Assembly (NCBI GenBank): GCA_036564245.1
Contig: DATCKU010000081.1
Span: forward strand, 1 to 64,000
Origin: Thermasporomyces sp036564245
GTDB taxonomy: Bacteria; Actinomycetota; Actinomycetes; Propionibacteriales; Actinopolymorphaceae
Direction: 5' to 3'
DNA length: 64,000 nt
Shown here: piece after piece, positions 1 to 7,031 of the stretch
Numbering within the stretch: position 1 is the stretch's first letter
Layout: each line of letters starts with the position of its first letter
Made by a program: the position numbers and the translations under genes
Notes under the pieces: model-generated
Told to the model about the DNA's origin: nothing
The model's database searches: none
Seen by the model: only the letters and a program-made list of their open reading frames with translations

Positions 1-126
1 CTGCGCCGTACCGCCGCTGTACCCTCGCCTACACCGGACTTCAGATTCGCGACCGGGGATGTCCTTGTCGTCGTAGGCACCCGGGAAGGTGTCAATGCAG
101 TTGCCGAGCTGATCGCGGGAGGGTGA
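1..126 (+). CDS. TrkA-C domain regulatory subunit of a cation:proton antiporter (3' end only)
   Basis: Only the last 41 codons are inside the window. They read as the end of an RCK_C/TrkA-C domain, with the strand-turn pattern FATGDVLVVVGTREGV and a final helix VAELI, then TGA at 124-126. TrkA-C domains bind ligands such as nucleotides and gate potassium or cation/proton transporters from the cytoplasmic side. The next gene is a CPA2 antiporter that starts 6 bases downstream, so the pair looks like a two-gene regulator/transporter unit of the KhtT/KhtU kind. That pairing is inferred from context and a short fragment. Confidence 0.75.
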   Translation: MRRTAAVPSPTPDFRFATGDVLVVVGTREGVNAVAELIAGG

Positions 127-132
127 CCGGAC

Positions 133-1470
133 GTGCATGCTAGCACCGCACTGCTGATCGAACTTGGCGCGGTCATCCTTGCACTCGGCATCATCGGTCG
201 GCTCGCCGGACGTATCGGCTTCTCCCCGATACCTCTCTACCTGTTGGCTGGGCTCGCCTTCGGGCAGGGCGGCCTCCTGCCGCTGCACGCGAGCGAGGAG
301 TTCGTCGCCACCGGGGCCGAGATCGGTGTGATTCTCCTCCTGCTCTTGTTGGGGCTGGAGTACAGCGCATCGGAGCTCGTGACCAATCTCAAGACCCAGT
401 TCCCGTCTGGTGTCGTCGACTTCCTGCTCAACGCAGTACCGGGTGCCGCAGCGGCCCTGCTGCTGGGGTGGGGACCGGTCGCTGCTGTCGTCCTGGCTGG
501 CGTGACCTGGATCTCCTCGTCCGGGGTGATCGCGAAGGTTCTCAACGAGCTCGGCAGGCTCGGTAACCGCGAGACTCCCGTCATCCTCGGCATCCTCGTC
601 ATCGAGGACCTGGCGATGGCGGTGTACCTTCCTATCCTCACCGCGATCCTGGCAGGTCTGTCGTTCGTCAAGGGCAGCCTGACACTTGGGATTTCCCTTG
701 CGACGGTGGCTGCCGTTCTCTACCTTGCGCTTCGCCACGGCCGTCTGATCAGTCGAGCCGTCTCATCCGACGACTCTGAGATGCTCCTGCTCGCCGTGCT
801 GGGACTCACGATCTTCGTCGCGGGTCTCGCCCAAGAGTTGCAGGTCTCGGCCGCTGTGGGCGCGTTCCTGGTCGGTATCGCACTGTCCGGCGAAGTGGCC
901 GAGGGCGCCCGCATCCTTCTCACCCCACTACGGGACTTCTTCGCTGCGGTGTTCTTCGTGTTCTTCGGCTTGAACACCGACCCTGCGCAGATACCTGCTG
1001 TCCTGCTGCCTGCATTCGCGCTCGCCCTCGTGACAGCTGGAACAAAGATCGCCACGGGCTGGTACGCAGCGAAGCGGGCTGGCGTCAAGGCGGCCGGCCG
1101 TTGGCGAGTCGGCGGTACGCTCGTCGCACGAGGCGAGTTCTCCATCGTCATCGCCGGGTTGGCAGTGGGCGTCGAGCCTCGAATCGGCCCGCTGGCCACG
1201 GCGTACGTGCTCATCCTGGTCATCATGGGACCTCTGACAGCTCGCTACACCGACGTCATCGCCAAGCGTCTCACCGGGCAACGTTCCACGACCAGCCAAG
1301 CGGGTTACGCCGCCACCCGTTACGCACTGAGTGAGGACCTCGCTGTCAGCTCGGCGTCTGTGGTCGAGGGCATGGCAGTGGGGCATGACCGTCACGACCA
1401 GGCTGAGGATCAGGTTGCGCCGGGACCAGATCGAGGAGACGGCAGGGATTCTGGGGCTGATGCCCGCTAG
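133..1470 (+). CDS. CPA2-family cation:proton antiporter (KhtU/KefB-like)
   Basis: This is a 445-residue polytopic membrane protein with about twelve hydrophobic segments over residues 6-385. It is a Na+/H+ exchanger-domain antiporter expected to exchange K+ or Na+ for protons at the plasma membrane. Family motifs visible are the GLEYS stretch (residues 74-78) and the conserved acidic pair E158-D159 in the central helix, where CPA2 transporters carry the ion-binding aspartate. There is no attached TrkA-N domain; a separate TrkA-C gene ends 6 bases upstream and probably gates it. The GTG at 133 is the first start after that stop. The last 55 or so residues are a hydrophilic non-family tail. 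The stop TAG shares the four bases CTAG with the stop of the convergent sortase gene. Confidence 0.9.
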   Translation: MHASTALLIELGAVILALGIIGRLAGRIGFSPIPLYLLAGLAFGQGGLLPLHASEEFVATGAEIGVILLLLLLGLEYSASELVTNLKTQFPSGVVDFLLNAVPGAAAALLLGWGPVAAVVLAGVTWISSSGVIAKVLNELGRLGNRETPVILGILVIEDLAMAVYLPILTAILAGLSFVKGSLTLGISLATVAAVLYLALRHGRLISRAVSSDDSEMLLLAVLGLTIFVAGLAQELQVSAAVGAFLVGIALSGEVAEGARILLTPLRDFFAAVFFVFFGLNTDPAQIPAVLLPAFALALVTAGTKIATGWYAAKRAGVKAAGRWRVGGTLVARGEFSIVIAGLAVGVEPRIGPLATAYVLILVIMGPLTARYTDVIAKRLTGQRSTTSQAGYAATRYALSEDLAVSSASVVEGMAVGHDRHDQAEDQVAPGPDRGDGRDSGADAR

Positions 1471-2318
1471 CGTCTCGTCGAGCGCGACGCGAAGACGATG
1501 ACGTTGTTGGCGTAGGACGTCCCGTCACTGGGACCGCCACACGTGATGAGCCGTAGTCCCGGCACCGGAGACGAGTCGTAGACCTGCTCTGTCGGGAACT
1601 CCCGTTTGGGAAACGACTGCACACCGTCGACCGTGAAGCGCACGCTCCGACCGTCGGCGCGTTCGACGACGACGTCGTCGCCGGGCTCCAGCTCGCCCAG
1701 ACGGTAGAAGACGGCAGGTCCTTGCCTGTTTGTGACGTGGCCGACGACCACTGCGCTGCCGCTCTCGCCCGGACTAGGGCCGTATCGGTACCAGCCGGCG
1801 AGGTGTCCCTTCTCAGGTGGTGGTGTCGCCACTGTGTGCTTGGCTGTCAGCGCCACCGGAACCACTCGTGCCGAGACTCCTATCGCGGGAATCCGGATCC
1901 TGACCGGTCTCGATCGGGGAAGCCCCCGCGGAGCAGACAACAGGTCGGTGATTGGGGCGTCGACGTCGACCGTTGCTGCGCTCTCTGGATGGGCCGACGA
2001 GTTTCCAGGCTCGTCGAGTTCTACGTCACGGTGGCCGTTCGTACCGTCGTCTGGTTGGTGGTCATAGGAGCCGTGGCTGTCTTGCCCCTGACGTGGGCGG
2101 GTCAGCCTGTTCGCATGCGATGCCGAGGGCAGATCACGGTGCGACGGTGCGGCCGCTCGATCCGGCTGCGCCTGCCCGAGCGGCGCAGCGTGGAACGCCG
2201 TCGACGACGTCCCACCTCCGAACAGCGTCAGGCCGATGAACACGACGATGCCGGCAGTCCGCCGTGCGCTACGGCGGCTGCCGGCACCTCGCGCGGAACG
2301 GTCAGGCAACGCCACCAC
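1467..2318 (-). CDS. Class F sortase
   Basis: This 283-residue protein has an N-terminal membrane anchor (about residues 22-38, GIVVFIGLTLFGGG), a proline/aspartate-rich linker and a C-terminal sortase barrel from about residue 130. The catalytic triad is visible as H194 (VVVGHVTN), C260 (LITCGGP) and R279 (FASR). The compact domain with the TCGG pattern is that of actinobacterial class F (sometimes called E/F) sortases. It should act outside the membrane as a transpeptidase that attaches or processes surface proteins. The GTG start overlaps the end of the upstream surface-protein gene by 17 bases, so the two are translationally linked and the upstream product is its likely substrate or partner. 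Confidence 0.88.
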   Translation of the reverse strand: MVALPDRSARGAGSRRSARRTAGIVVFIGLTLFGGGTSSTAFHAAPLGQAQPDRAAAPSHRDLPSASHANRLTRPRQGQDSHGSYDHQPDDGTNGHRDVELDEPGNSSAHPESAATVDVDAPITDLLSAPRGLPRSRPVRIRIPAIGVSARVVPVALTAKHTVATPPPEKGHLAGWYRYGPSPGESGSAVVVGHVTNRQGPAVFYRLGELEPGDDVVVERADGRSVRFTVDGVQSFPKREFPTEQVYDSSPVPGLRLITCGGPSDGTSYANNVIVFASRSTRR

Positions 2319-3582
2319 CGAGACGCCGCCTCAGCATGAGCAGGCCACCGACACCGGCCGCAGCCAGTGCACCTGCGCCGCCCAACAGGAGACCAGGGTG
2401 GGCGTTGGTCGAGCCAGGCTCGCCAGCCTCGACTGGACCATTGGGCTTCACCCACAGCTTGCCGTAGGCACAGGAACCCTTCAGGTCGTAGGCACCAGGC
2501 TCTGCCGACCAGGGAACCTCCGCGGTTCCCCAGTACTGGTGTGTGCCCTCGAGCTTCTTGCCGTCTTTGTATCCCTTCGTCGGGTATCCGTCCTTGCCGT
2601 AACTCTGCGGCTCACTCTCGGCCCACTGGTCGTTCTGCTCGCCCCGAACACCGTCCTTGTGCACTTCAGCGCGGCCTTCCTGAGACCAGGTACGGTCCTT
2701 CTTGGACCAGCCGCTGTCGCTCTCGGACCACGCACTGCCTTCCTCAGACTCGGCGCTGTCGCTCTCGGACCAGAAGTCGCCAGCCTCCGGCTCGGTGCGC
2801 TCCATGCGGAAGTTTCCGCTCTCTTCCTCGTTCTCGACCGCGCTGTCGTCCTCGAGCGCGCTCTGTGGTTCGACGTTTGCGTCGTTCTCCAGCGACTCCT
2901 CGCGAGCGTCGCTACCGCCTTCCGCACCCTCGTGGGAACGACCGCGAACCAGATTGCCAGCCCGGCCGAGCTCGCTCGGGTCCTCTGTTGCGTGGAGCTC
3001 GGCCAGGTTCTCGGTCGCGTCAGGCTCGGTCGGGTTCTCAGCCCGGTCGAGCTCCGCCGCGACGTCCGCTCCCTCGGGATCCGTCGTGCTGCTCAACGGC
3101 TCAGGGACCTTGCCCTTGCCCGGCTTGGCGCGGTCCATGCGGAAGTTTCCGCTCTCGTCTTCGTCCTCGAGCGCGCTGTCGTCCTCGAGCGCGCTCTGTG
3201 GTTCGACGTTTGCGTTGCTCTCCAACGTCTCCTCGCGAACGGACCCGTCGGACTCGGTCAGGCTGCCAGTGCCATCGGGCTCCGCGACATCGCTCAACGG
3301 CTGGGGGAACTTGTGGCCCTTGACCGGCCACAACTTGACATTGCCTGTGACCTTGGACCAGGCCCAGGCATGCTCTTGCTGCTCGTAGCAGAGCTGCAGA
3401 ATCTTCACTTTGTGGCCCGGCTCGACCCACTGAGGCAGGACCTTGATCACGCCGTTTTGCTTGTGGCCGTAGCTGTCGCCGTCGGCAGCAGGCGCCGCTG
3501 CGACGCCAGCAGCAGTGCCGAAAAGGCATGCACCGGTCAGCGCCGCTCCCGCCGCCACCCTGCCGAGAACGTTCTTCGACAT
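2302..3582 (-). CDS. Secreted acidic repeat surface protein, sortase partner
   Basis: This 426-residue protein starts with a signal peptide (residues 1-30, Ala-rich h-region, cleavage probably near VAAA-PAA). Residues 35-95 and 310-385 form two conserved-looking Trp/Tyr/Gly segments with cysteines at C65 and C371. Between them lies a very acidic low-complexity region holding two copies of a 36-residue unit (116-151 and 227-262, 29 of 36 identical). A C-terminal hydrophobic helix (about 396-416) is followed by RRR, giving the layout of a wall-anchored protein, but no LPXTG-like motif precedes the helix. The gene overlaps the sortase gene by 17 bases. The function is unknown; a stalk or adhesin is an inference. 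Confidence 0.8.
   Translation of the reverse strand: MSKNVLGRVAAGAALTGACLFGTAAGVAAAPAADGDSYGHKQNGVIKVLPQWVEPGHKVKILQLCYEQQEHAWAWSKVTGNVKLWPVKGHKFPQPLSDVAEPDGTGSLTESDGSVREETLESNANVEPQSALEDDSALEDEDESGNFRMDRAKPGKGKVPEPLSSTTDPEGADVAAELDRAENPTEPDATENLAELHATEDPSELGRAGNLVRGRSHEGAEGGSDAREESLENDANVEPQSALEDDSAVENEEESGNFRMERTEPEAGDFWSESDSAESEEGSAWSESDSGWSKKDRTWSQEGRAEVHKDGVRGEQNDQWAESEPQSYGKDGYPTKGYKDGKKLEGTHQYWGTAEVPWSAEPGAYDLKGSCAYGKLWVKPNGPVEAGEPGSTNAHPGLLLGGAGALAAAGVGGLLMLRRRLGGGVA
2797..2904 (-). repeat. Intragenic direct repeat, copy 2
   Basis: This is the second copy of a 108-base unit in the acidic surface-protein gene, coding residues 227-262. It is close in DNA to the copy at 3130-3237, including long identical runs around the ANVEPQSALEDDSA codons, so it arose by in-frame duplication. 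Confidence 0.85.
3130..3237 (-). repeat. Intragenic direct repeat, copy 1
   Basis: This is the first copy of the 108-base unit in the surface-protein gene, coding residues 116-151. It starts 333 bases from copy 2 in the same orientation and frame. The two copies differ at seven residues, mostly conservative changes. Confidence 0.85.
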
Positions 3583-4090
3583 CTATCTGCCGCTCCCTTT
3601 CTTTTGAGTCCTCTCAGGTCAGCTGACGATGGAACGCTGCCCGAGAGCGTCACCGGCATAAACGGGATTCCACGCCGCCACGAGTTGTGCGCAACCCAGA
3701 GGAGACCGAGGCATGCGATTCGGAATGAAGGCGCACCATCCATGCGGTACGTGGGTGCCCGCTCGGGTATCGCCACAGTCGCAACCGAGCCACGGCACCG
3801 CGGCCCAGGCGCCTGTGCCTCCGCGACTCAACGCGGACTTTCGTCCCTGGCGCGAGAGCACCTCTGCACCGAAACCTTGGGGAGTGTGCGTCGTCCTCCG
3901 GCCGGACGGAGGTGCAGTCCGAACTCGGCGGATGCACCGAACCTGGACGGAATGTCGATGTTCGGCATTCCGGGCGGTTCGGCATCGAAGGCATCCAGCG
4001 CGAGTCGCAGCTCAACTCGCAGCGCTCGATGCAATCGACAGAGCACGCAACCGCTGATCGGCGAAGATTCCTAGGAAGGGAGACCTTGCG
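3583..4090. other. 508-base divergent intergenic region
   Basis: This gap separates the minus-strand surface-protein gene from the plus-strand aldolase gene. It holds a DosR-like palindrome at 3834-3847. The ribosome binding site AGGAAGGGAG of the aldolase lies at 4072-4081. Short open frames here have no recognisable product, and I see no RNA gene. Confidence 0.6.
3834..3847. promoter_or_regulatory. DosR/DevR-like box upstream of the aldolase
   Basis: CGGACTTTCGTCCC matches 12 of 14 positions of the mycobacterial DosR consensus GGGACTWWAGTCCC and is itself nearly palindromic. It lies 244 bases before the aldolase start and 252 bases before the divergent surface-protein start. It is the best of five such sites in the first 11 kb. 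Regulation is inferred from the match and from the stress-type genes nearby. Confidence 0.55.
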
Positions 4091-4984
4091 ATGCCCAGTC
4101 GGCCCCAGCTTCGTCAGCTTGGAGTCAGTACCGGCAAGAAGGCCCGGCTTCACCGCATTCTGTTCCAGCACGGAGTCGGTAACGGCACGGCGCTCTTCCT
4201 GCCGTACGACCAGGGACTAGAGCACGGCCCGCGAGACTTCTTCGTGAATCCGGCGGCTGCCGATCCTGCCTACATCACCAAGCTCGCCATCAAGGGGAAC
4301 TTCAACGGCCTTGCCATCCAAGTCGGACTTGCGGAGAAGTTCTACTGGGACTACGCCGGAGAGGTGCCACTCGTCCTTAAGCTCAACGGCAAGACCGACA
4401 TCCCGTCTGACGCCGAGGCACTCTCGCCGTTGCATGCCAGTGTTGCCGACGCGGTCCGGCTCGGTGCCGACGCGGTGGGATACACGATGTACGTGGGGTC
4501 GCCGGCCCAGGAGAAGGACTTCGCACAGTATCGCAAGGTCCGCGAGGCGGCGCATGAGTACGGAATGCCGCTCATCGTGTGGGCGTATCCGCGAGGCTCG
4601 GCAATCGAGGCCAAGGGCGGCAAGGATTCCTTCTATGCAGTGGACTACGCGGCGCGCACAGCAAGCGAGCTGGGTGCGGACATCGTGAAGGTGAACTTCC
4701 CGCGTCCGGAGCTGCGGCAGGGCGTACGGAAGGAGTACGACCAGGACTTCTCGCCGCAGCAGGCGATCGACGCCGTCGTACGATCCGCGAACCGGACGTA
4801 CGTCCTCGTATCCGGAGGCGAGAAGGCAGGCGATGAGGCCATGCTCGAGAAGGCACGGCAAGCAATGGAGGCCGGTGCCCTCGGGCTGATCTTCGGCCGC
4901 AACATCTGGCAGCGTCCGTACGACGAGTCACTCGTCTTCATCGAGCAGCTGCAGGAGATCCTCGCCAAGTACCCGGCGCCGTAG
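4091..4984 (+). CDS. Class I fructose-bisphosphate aldolase (DhnA/FbaB type)
   Basis: This 297-residue TIM-barrel protein is a Schiff-base aldolase of the DhnA/archaeal class I family. It cleaves or forms fructose 1,6-bisphosphate from dihydroxyacetone phosphate and glyceraldehyde 3-phosphate in the cytoplasm. The N-terminal LPYDQGLEHGP motif and the IVKVNF strand with the likely Schiff-base Lys200 are visible, as is the C-terminal phosphate-binding stretch VSGGEKAG...GLIFGRN. The length is typical. A strong Shine-Dalgarno, AGGAAGGGAG, precedes the ATG at the right distance. A DosR-like box sits upstream, fitting a role in low-oxygen carbon metabolism, which is an inference. Confidence 0.92.
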   Translation: MPSRPQLRQLGVSTGKKARLHRILFQHGVGNGTALFLPYDQGLEHGPRDFFVNPAAADPAYITKLAIKGNFNGLAIQVGLAEKFYWDYAGEVPLVLKLNGKTDIPSDAEALSPLHASVADAVRLGADAVGYTMYVGSPAQEKDFAQYRKVREAAHEYGMPLIVWAYPRGSAIEAKGGKDSFYAVDYAARTASELGADIVKVNFPRPELRQGVRKEYDQDFSPQQAIDAVVRSANRTYVLVSGGEKAGDEAMLEKARQAMEAGALGLIFGRNIWQRPYDESLVFIEQLQEILAKYPAP

Positions 4985-5113
4985 CGACGACGCTCCGACC
5001 TCATCCATCGATCTGCCGCCTGCACGGCGCGCGTTCTCTGGGTGCCTGCGCGGTGTGTTCCACGTGCTCCCGAGGCGCCAGGGCACGTGACCTTTGACTA
5101 AAGACCGACCGGG

Positions 5114-6016
5114 TCATGCGACCCGGGCACCGAACCACGAGGAAACCGAGCCACGAGACGCGGACGTCCCTGGTGGGTGAGTCGGAACGACGGCAACTGG
5201 GGCGGTGGACTGCCGTACGACGACATGGGAGAGACAATCCGCTCTCAGCACCGGGCCCGGGACAACCACGAGGTGAGCGGTTGAGGCCTGCTCGGTGAGC
5301 GTACGGCCGGGCTGATCCGTGCGTGGCAGCACGCTGACCGGTACGTTCGGGAACCGCGCCTGCCAGGGTTCGAGGCTGGCCCGGTCAATCGCAGGGGTCC
5401 GTGTACACAACACATCCAACGGAACGCCGGCCACCGCCGCCGCCTCGAAACCAAACTCGACCACGGCGACAGTGCAGTGTGGGTCGTCGACAGCCAGCAC
5501 CACACGAAGCCCGGCCGCGCTTGGGTCCCGTGTTGCGCGCCACTCGGGCGGTACGACGATCAGCGGGACCCGGCTCGTCGCCGCAAGGGTCGTCGACGTC
5601 GAGCCGAGAGCACGTGAGGCGAGCCGCCCGCGTCCACGACGGCCCACGACACACATGGGGGAGTGGATGCAGGCATCTTCCAGCACTCGGCTGGGTGTTC
5701 CTTCGTGCAACGCGGTGCCGACGACGCGTCCGGACCTCCTGCCCAAGTGGTCGCGAGCCGCAGCGAATACTGCACGACCTTCCTCGTACATCTCCCGCAT
5801 GTACGACTGCGGATCGACGTGATACCGCAGGCCGAGCCTCCGATAGGCGTGCACGAGCCTGACGTGCAGACCCCGACGCTCGGCCTCGAGAACCGCCCAG
5901 TCGAGAGCGCGCAGCCCATTGTCCGAACCGTCGATGCCTACGACAATCGCCGGTTTGCTGGCGGTCTGCGACCGACGTCGCCTGTGCTCCGAAGCCACGC
6001 CGAGCTGGGAACTCAT
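5114..6016 (-). CDS. Tandem universal stress protein (UspA family)
   Basis: This 300-residue protein has two Usp domains, about residues 22-158 and 169-285. The first keeps the ATP-binding signature: Asp29 in VGIDGS, then G125-x2-G128-x9-G138-S-T. The second has lost the glycine motif and is probably structural. Tandem Usp proteins of this layout are frequent members of actinobacterial dormancy regulons. The gene is divergent from the Rv1733c-like gene, and a DosR-like near-palindrome (6092-6105) lies between them, 76 bases from this start. The start ATG at 6016 follows a modest GAAGG. It acts in the cytoplasm; the exact role of such proteins is not settled. Confidence 0.9.
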   Translation of the reverse strand: MSSQLGVASEHRRRRSQTASKPAIVVGIDGSDNGLRALDWAVLEAERRGLHVRLVHAYRRLGLRYHVDPQSYMREMYEEGRAVFAAARDHLGRRSGRVVGTALHEGTPSRVLEDACIHSPMCVVGRRGRGRLASRALGSTSTTLAATSRVPLIVVPPEWRATRDPSAAGLRVVLAVDDPHCTVAVVEFGFEAAAVAGVPLDVLCTRTPAIDRASLEPWQARFPNVPVSVLPRTDQPGRTLTEQASTAHLVVVPGPVLRADCLSHVVVRQSTAPVAVVPTHPPGTSASRGSVSSWFGARVA

Positions 6017-6091
6017 GCCTTCAGAGTCCCAGTCAGCCAGGGGAGAGCACCAGTCATGTCCGCCAGCCTGGGTCCGTGGGCTCGAGTCCGG

Positions 6092-6105
6092 CTGACCTTG
6101 GACCC
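6092..6105. promoter_or_regulatory. DosR-like box between usp and Rv1733c-like gene
   Basis: CTGACCTTGGACCC matches the DosR consensus GGGACTWWAGTCCC at 9 of 14 positions and keeps both half-site cores (GAC and CCC). It lies in the gap between the two divergent genes, where it could serve both. It is weak alone and gains support from similar sites in neighbouring promoters. Confidence 0.35.
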
Positions 6106-6268
6106 TCCGGTTCCCCGGAATGTCGCGAAATGCTTATGTCGAACCGGATGCTCGTGGCGAGATCAGGAGTCGACACGGCGCGCCAGCCATCCCGACGATC
6201 GGCCGGCCGCCGGAGCAGACAGCGTACGGCGTTCTCGTCTGAGGCCAGGACGCCGCCTAGTGGAGCAC

Positions 6269-6898
6269 ATGCGGGGGCGAGCTGCGATGGGTCGAGCGAG
6301 TGAGGGCAGGTGCCTCGTCCAGTTGCGGCGCCGGCTGGGCTTGACACGCAACCCGATGTATCGCACCTCGGACCGGCTTGAGGCGCTGTTGTTGCTGGCA
6401 GTCGTCGTCGTGACCATCCTGGCGATTCCGCTGGCAGTCGGCAACGCACGCGATGCGTACCGGGAAGGAATCCAGCATGCCGAGAAGCTTTCGGCCGATG
6501 GTCACTGGGGAAAGGCGATCCTGCTCGAGGAGCCGTCGACCGCCGCGGTCGCCACACCTGACGCGCCAACGGAGTATCCGACCTTCGCCCTCGCCCGATG
6601 GCGAGGCCCGGACGGCGAGTGGCGTAAGGGCAGGGTGCCGGTGGACTCCGACAGCGAAGCGGGCGCGGTGGTACGCGTCTGGTTCGACAAGTCTGGCACG
6701 GTCGGTCGTCCGCCCCCGACGAAGGGCGAAGTGTCAGACCAAGCAGTCGCCACAGGGCTCACGACCTGGCTTTCCACCGAGCTCGCTGTCATCGTCGGCT
6801 ATCTGCTGCTGCGCTGGTGGCTCGACCGGCGGCGGCTCGCATCATGGGAGGCCGAATGGGAGCAAGTCGCACCCCGCTGGACTCGCAAGCTGCGTTAG
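6269..6898 (+). CDS. Rv1733c-like conserved membrane protein
   Basis: This is a protein of about 209 residues with two membrane helices (around residues 38-58 and 173-190) bracketing a soluble domain of about 110 residues. The pattern TRNPMYRTSDRLEALLLLA just before and into the first helix matches the mycobacterial Rv1733c family (NPL.R.TDRLEA...), as does the short Arg/Trp-rich C-terminal tail. Rv1733c is a DosR-regulon member of unknown function. The start is uncertain: ATG at 6269 follows GGAG closely, and ATG at 6287 follows GGGGG at better spacing. A DosR-like box lies upstream at 6092-6105 and another just after the stop. Confidence 0.8.
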   Translation: MRGRAAMGRASEGRCLVQLRRRLGLTRNPMYRTSDRLEALLLLAVVVVTILAIPLAVGNARDAYREGIQHAEKLSADGHWGKAILLEEPSTAAVATPDAPTEYPTFALARWRGPDGEWRKGRVPVDSDSEAGAVVRVWFDKSGTVGRPPPTKGEVSDQAVATGLTTWLSTELAVIVGYLLLRWWLDRRRLASWEAEWEQVAPRWTRKLR

Positions 6899-6910
6899 CA
6901 GCCTGCGCGA

Positions 6911-6924
6911 GGGACCTTGGCCTC
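6911..6924. promoter_or_regulatory. DosR-like box upstream of the truncated synthetase gene
   Basis: GGGACCTTGGCCTC matches GGGACTWWAGTCCC at 10 of 14 positions, with an intact left half-site GGGAC. It is 107 bases before the start at 7032, in a 133-base gap between two plus-strand genes. It resembles the site at 11176-11189 read on the other strand (GGGACC...GCCTC). Confidence 0.4.
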
Positions 6925-7031
6925 TTACCGGTGGACGCGCATCACGGGAACCTGGATGGCTGACTCCACGTGACACGTCCGACAGCAAGCCTGACCCGTC
7001 CACGATGCTGTAGGCCCGCCCGGAGGTGACG

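Noticed and set aside
2797..3237. Repeats that could be taken as a CRISPR or tandem array
   Set aside because: They are only two in-frame copies within a coding sequence, without regular spacers.
5094..5107. TTGACTAAAGACCG, a 10/14 match to the DosR consensus
   Set aside because: It lies between the convergent ends of the aldolase and usp genes, not upstream of either, so it is unlikely to be a promoter element.
6075..6095. tRNA T-arm-like GGGCTCGAGTCC stretch
   Set aside because: No acceptor, D-arm or anticodon stem can be folded around it.
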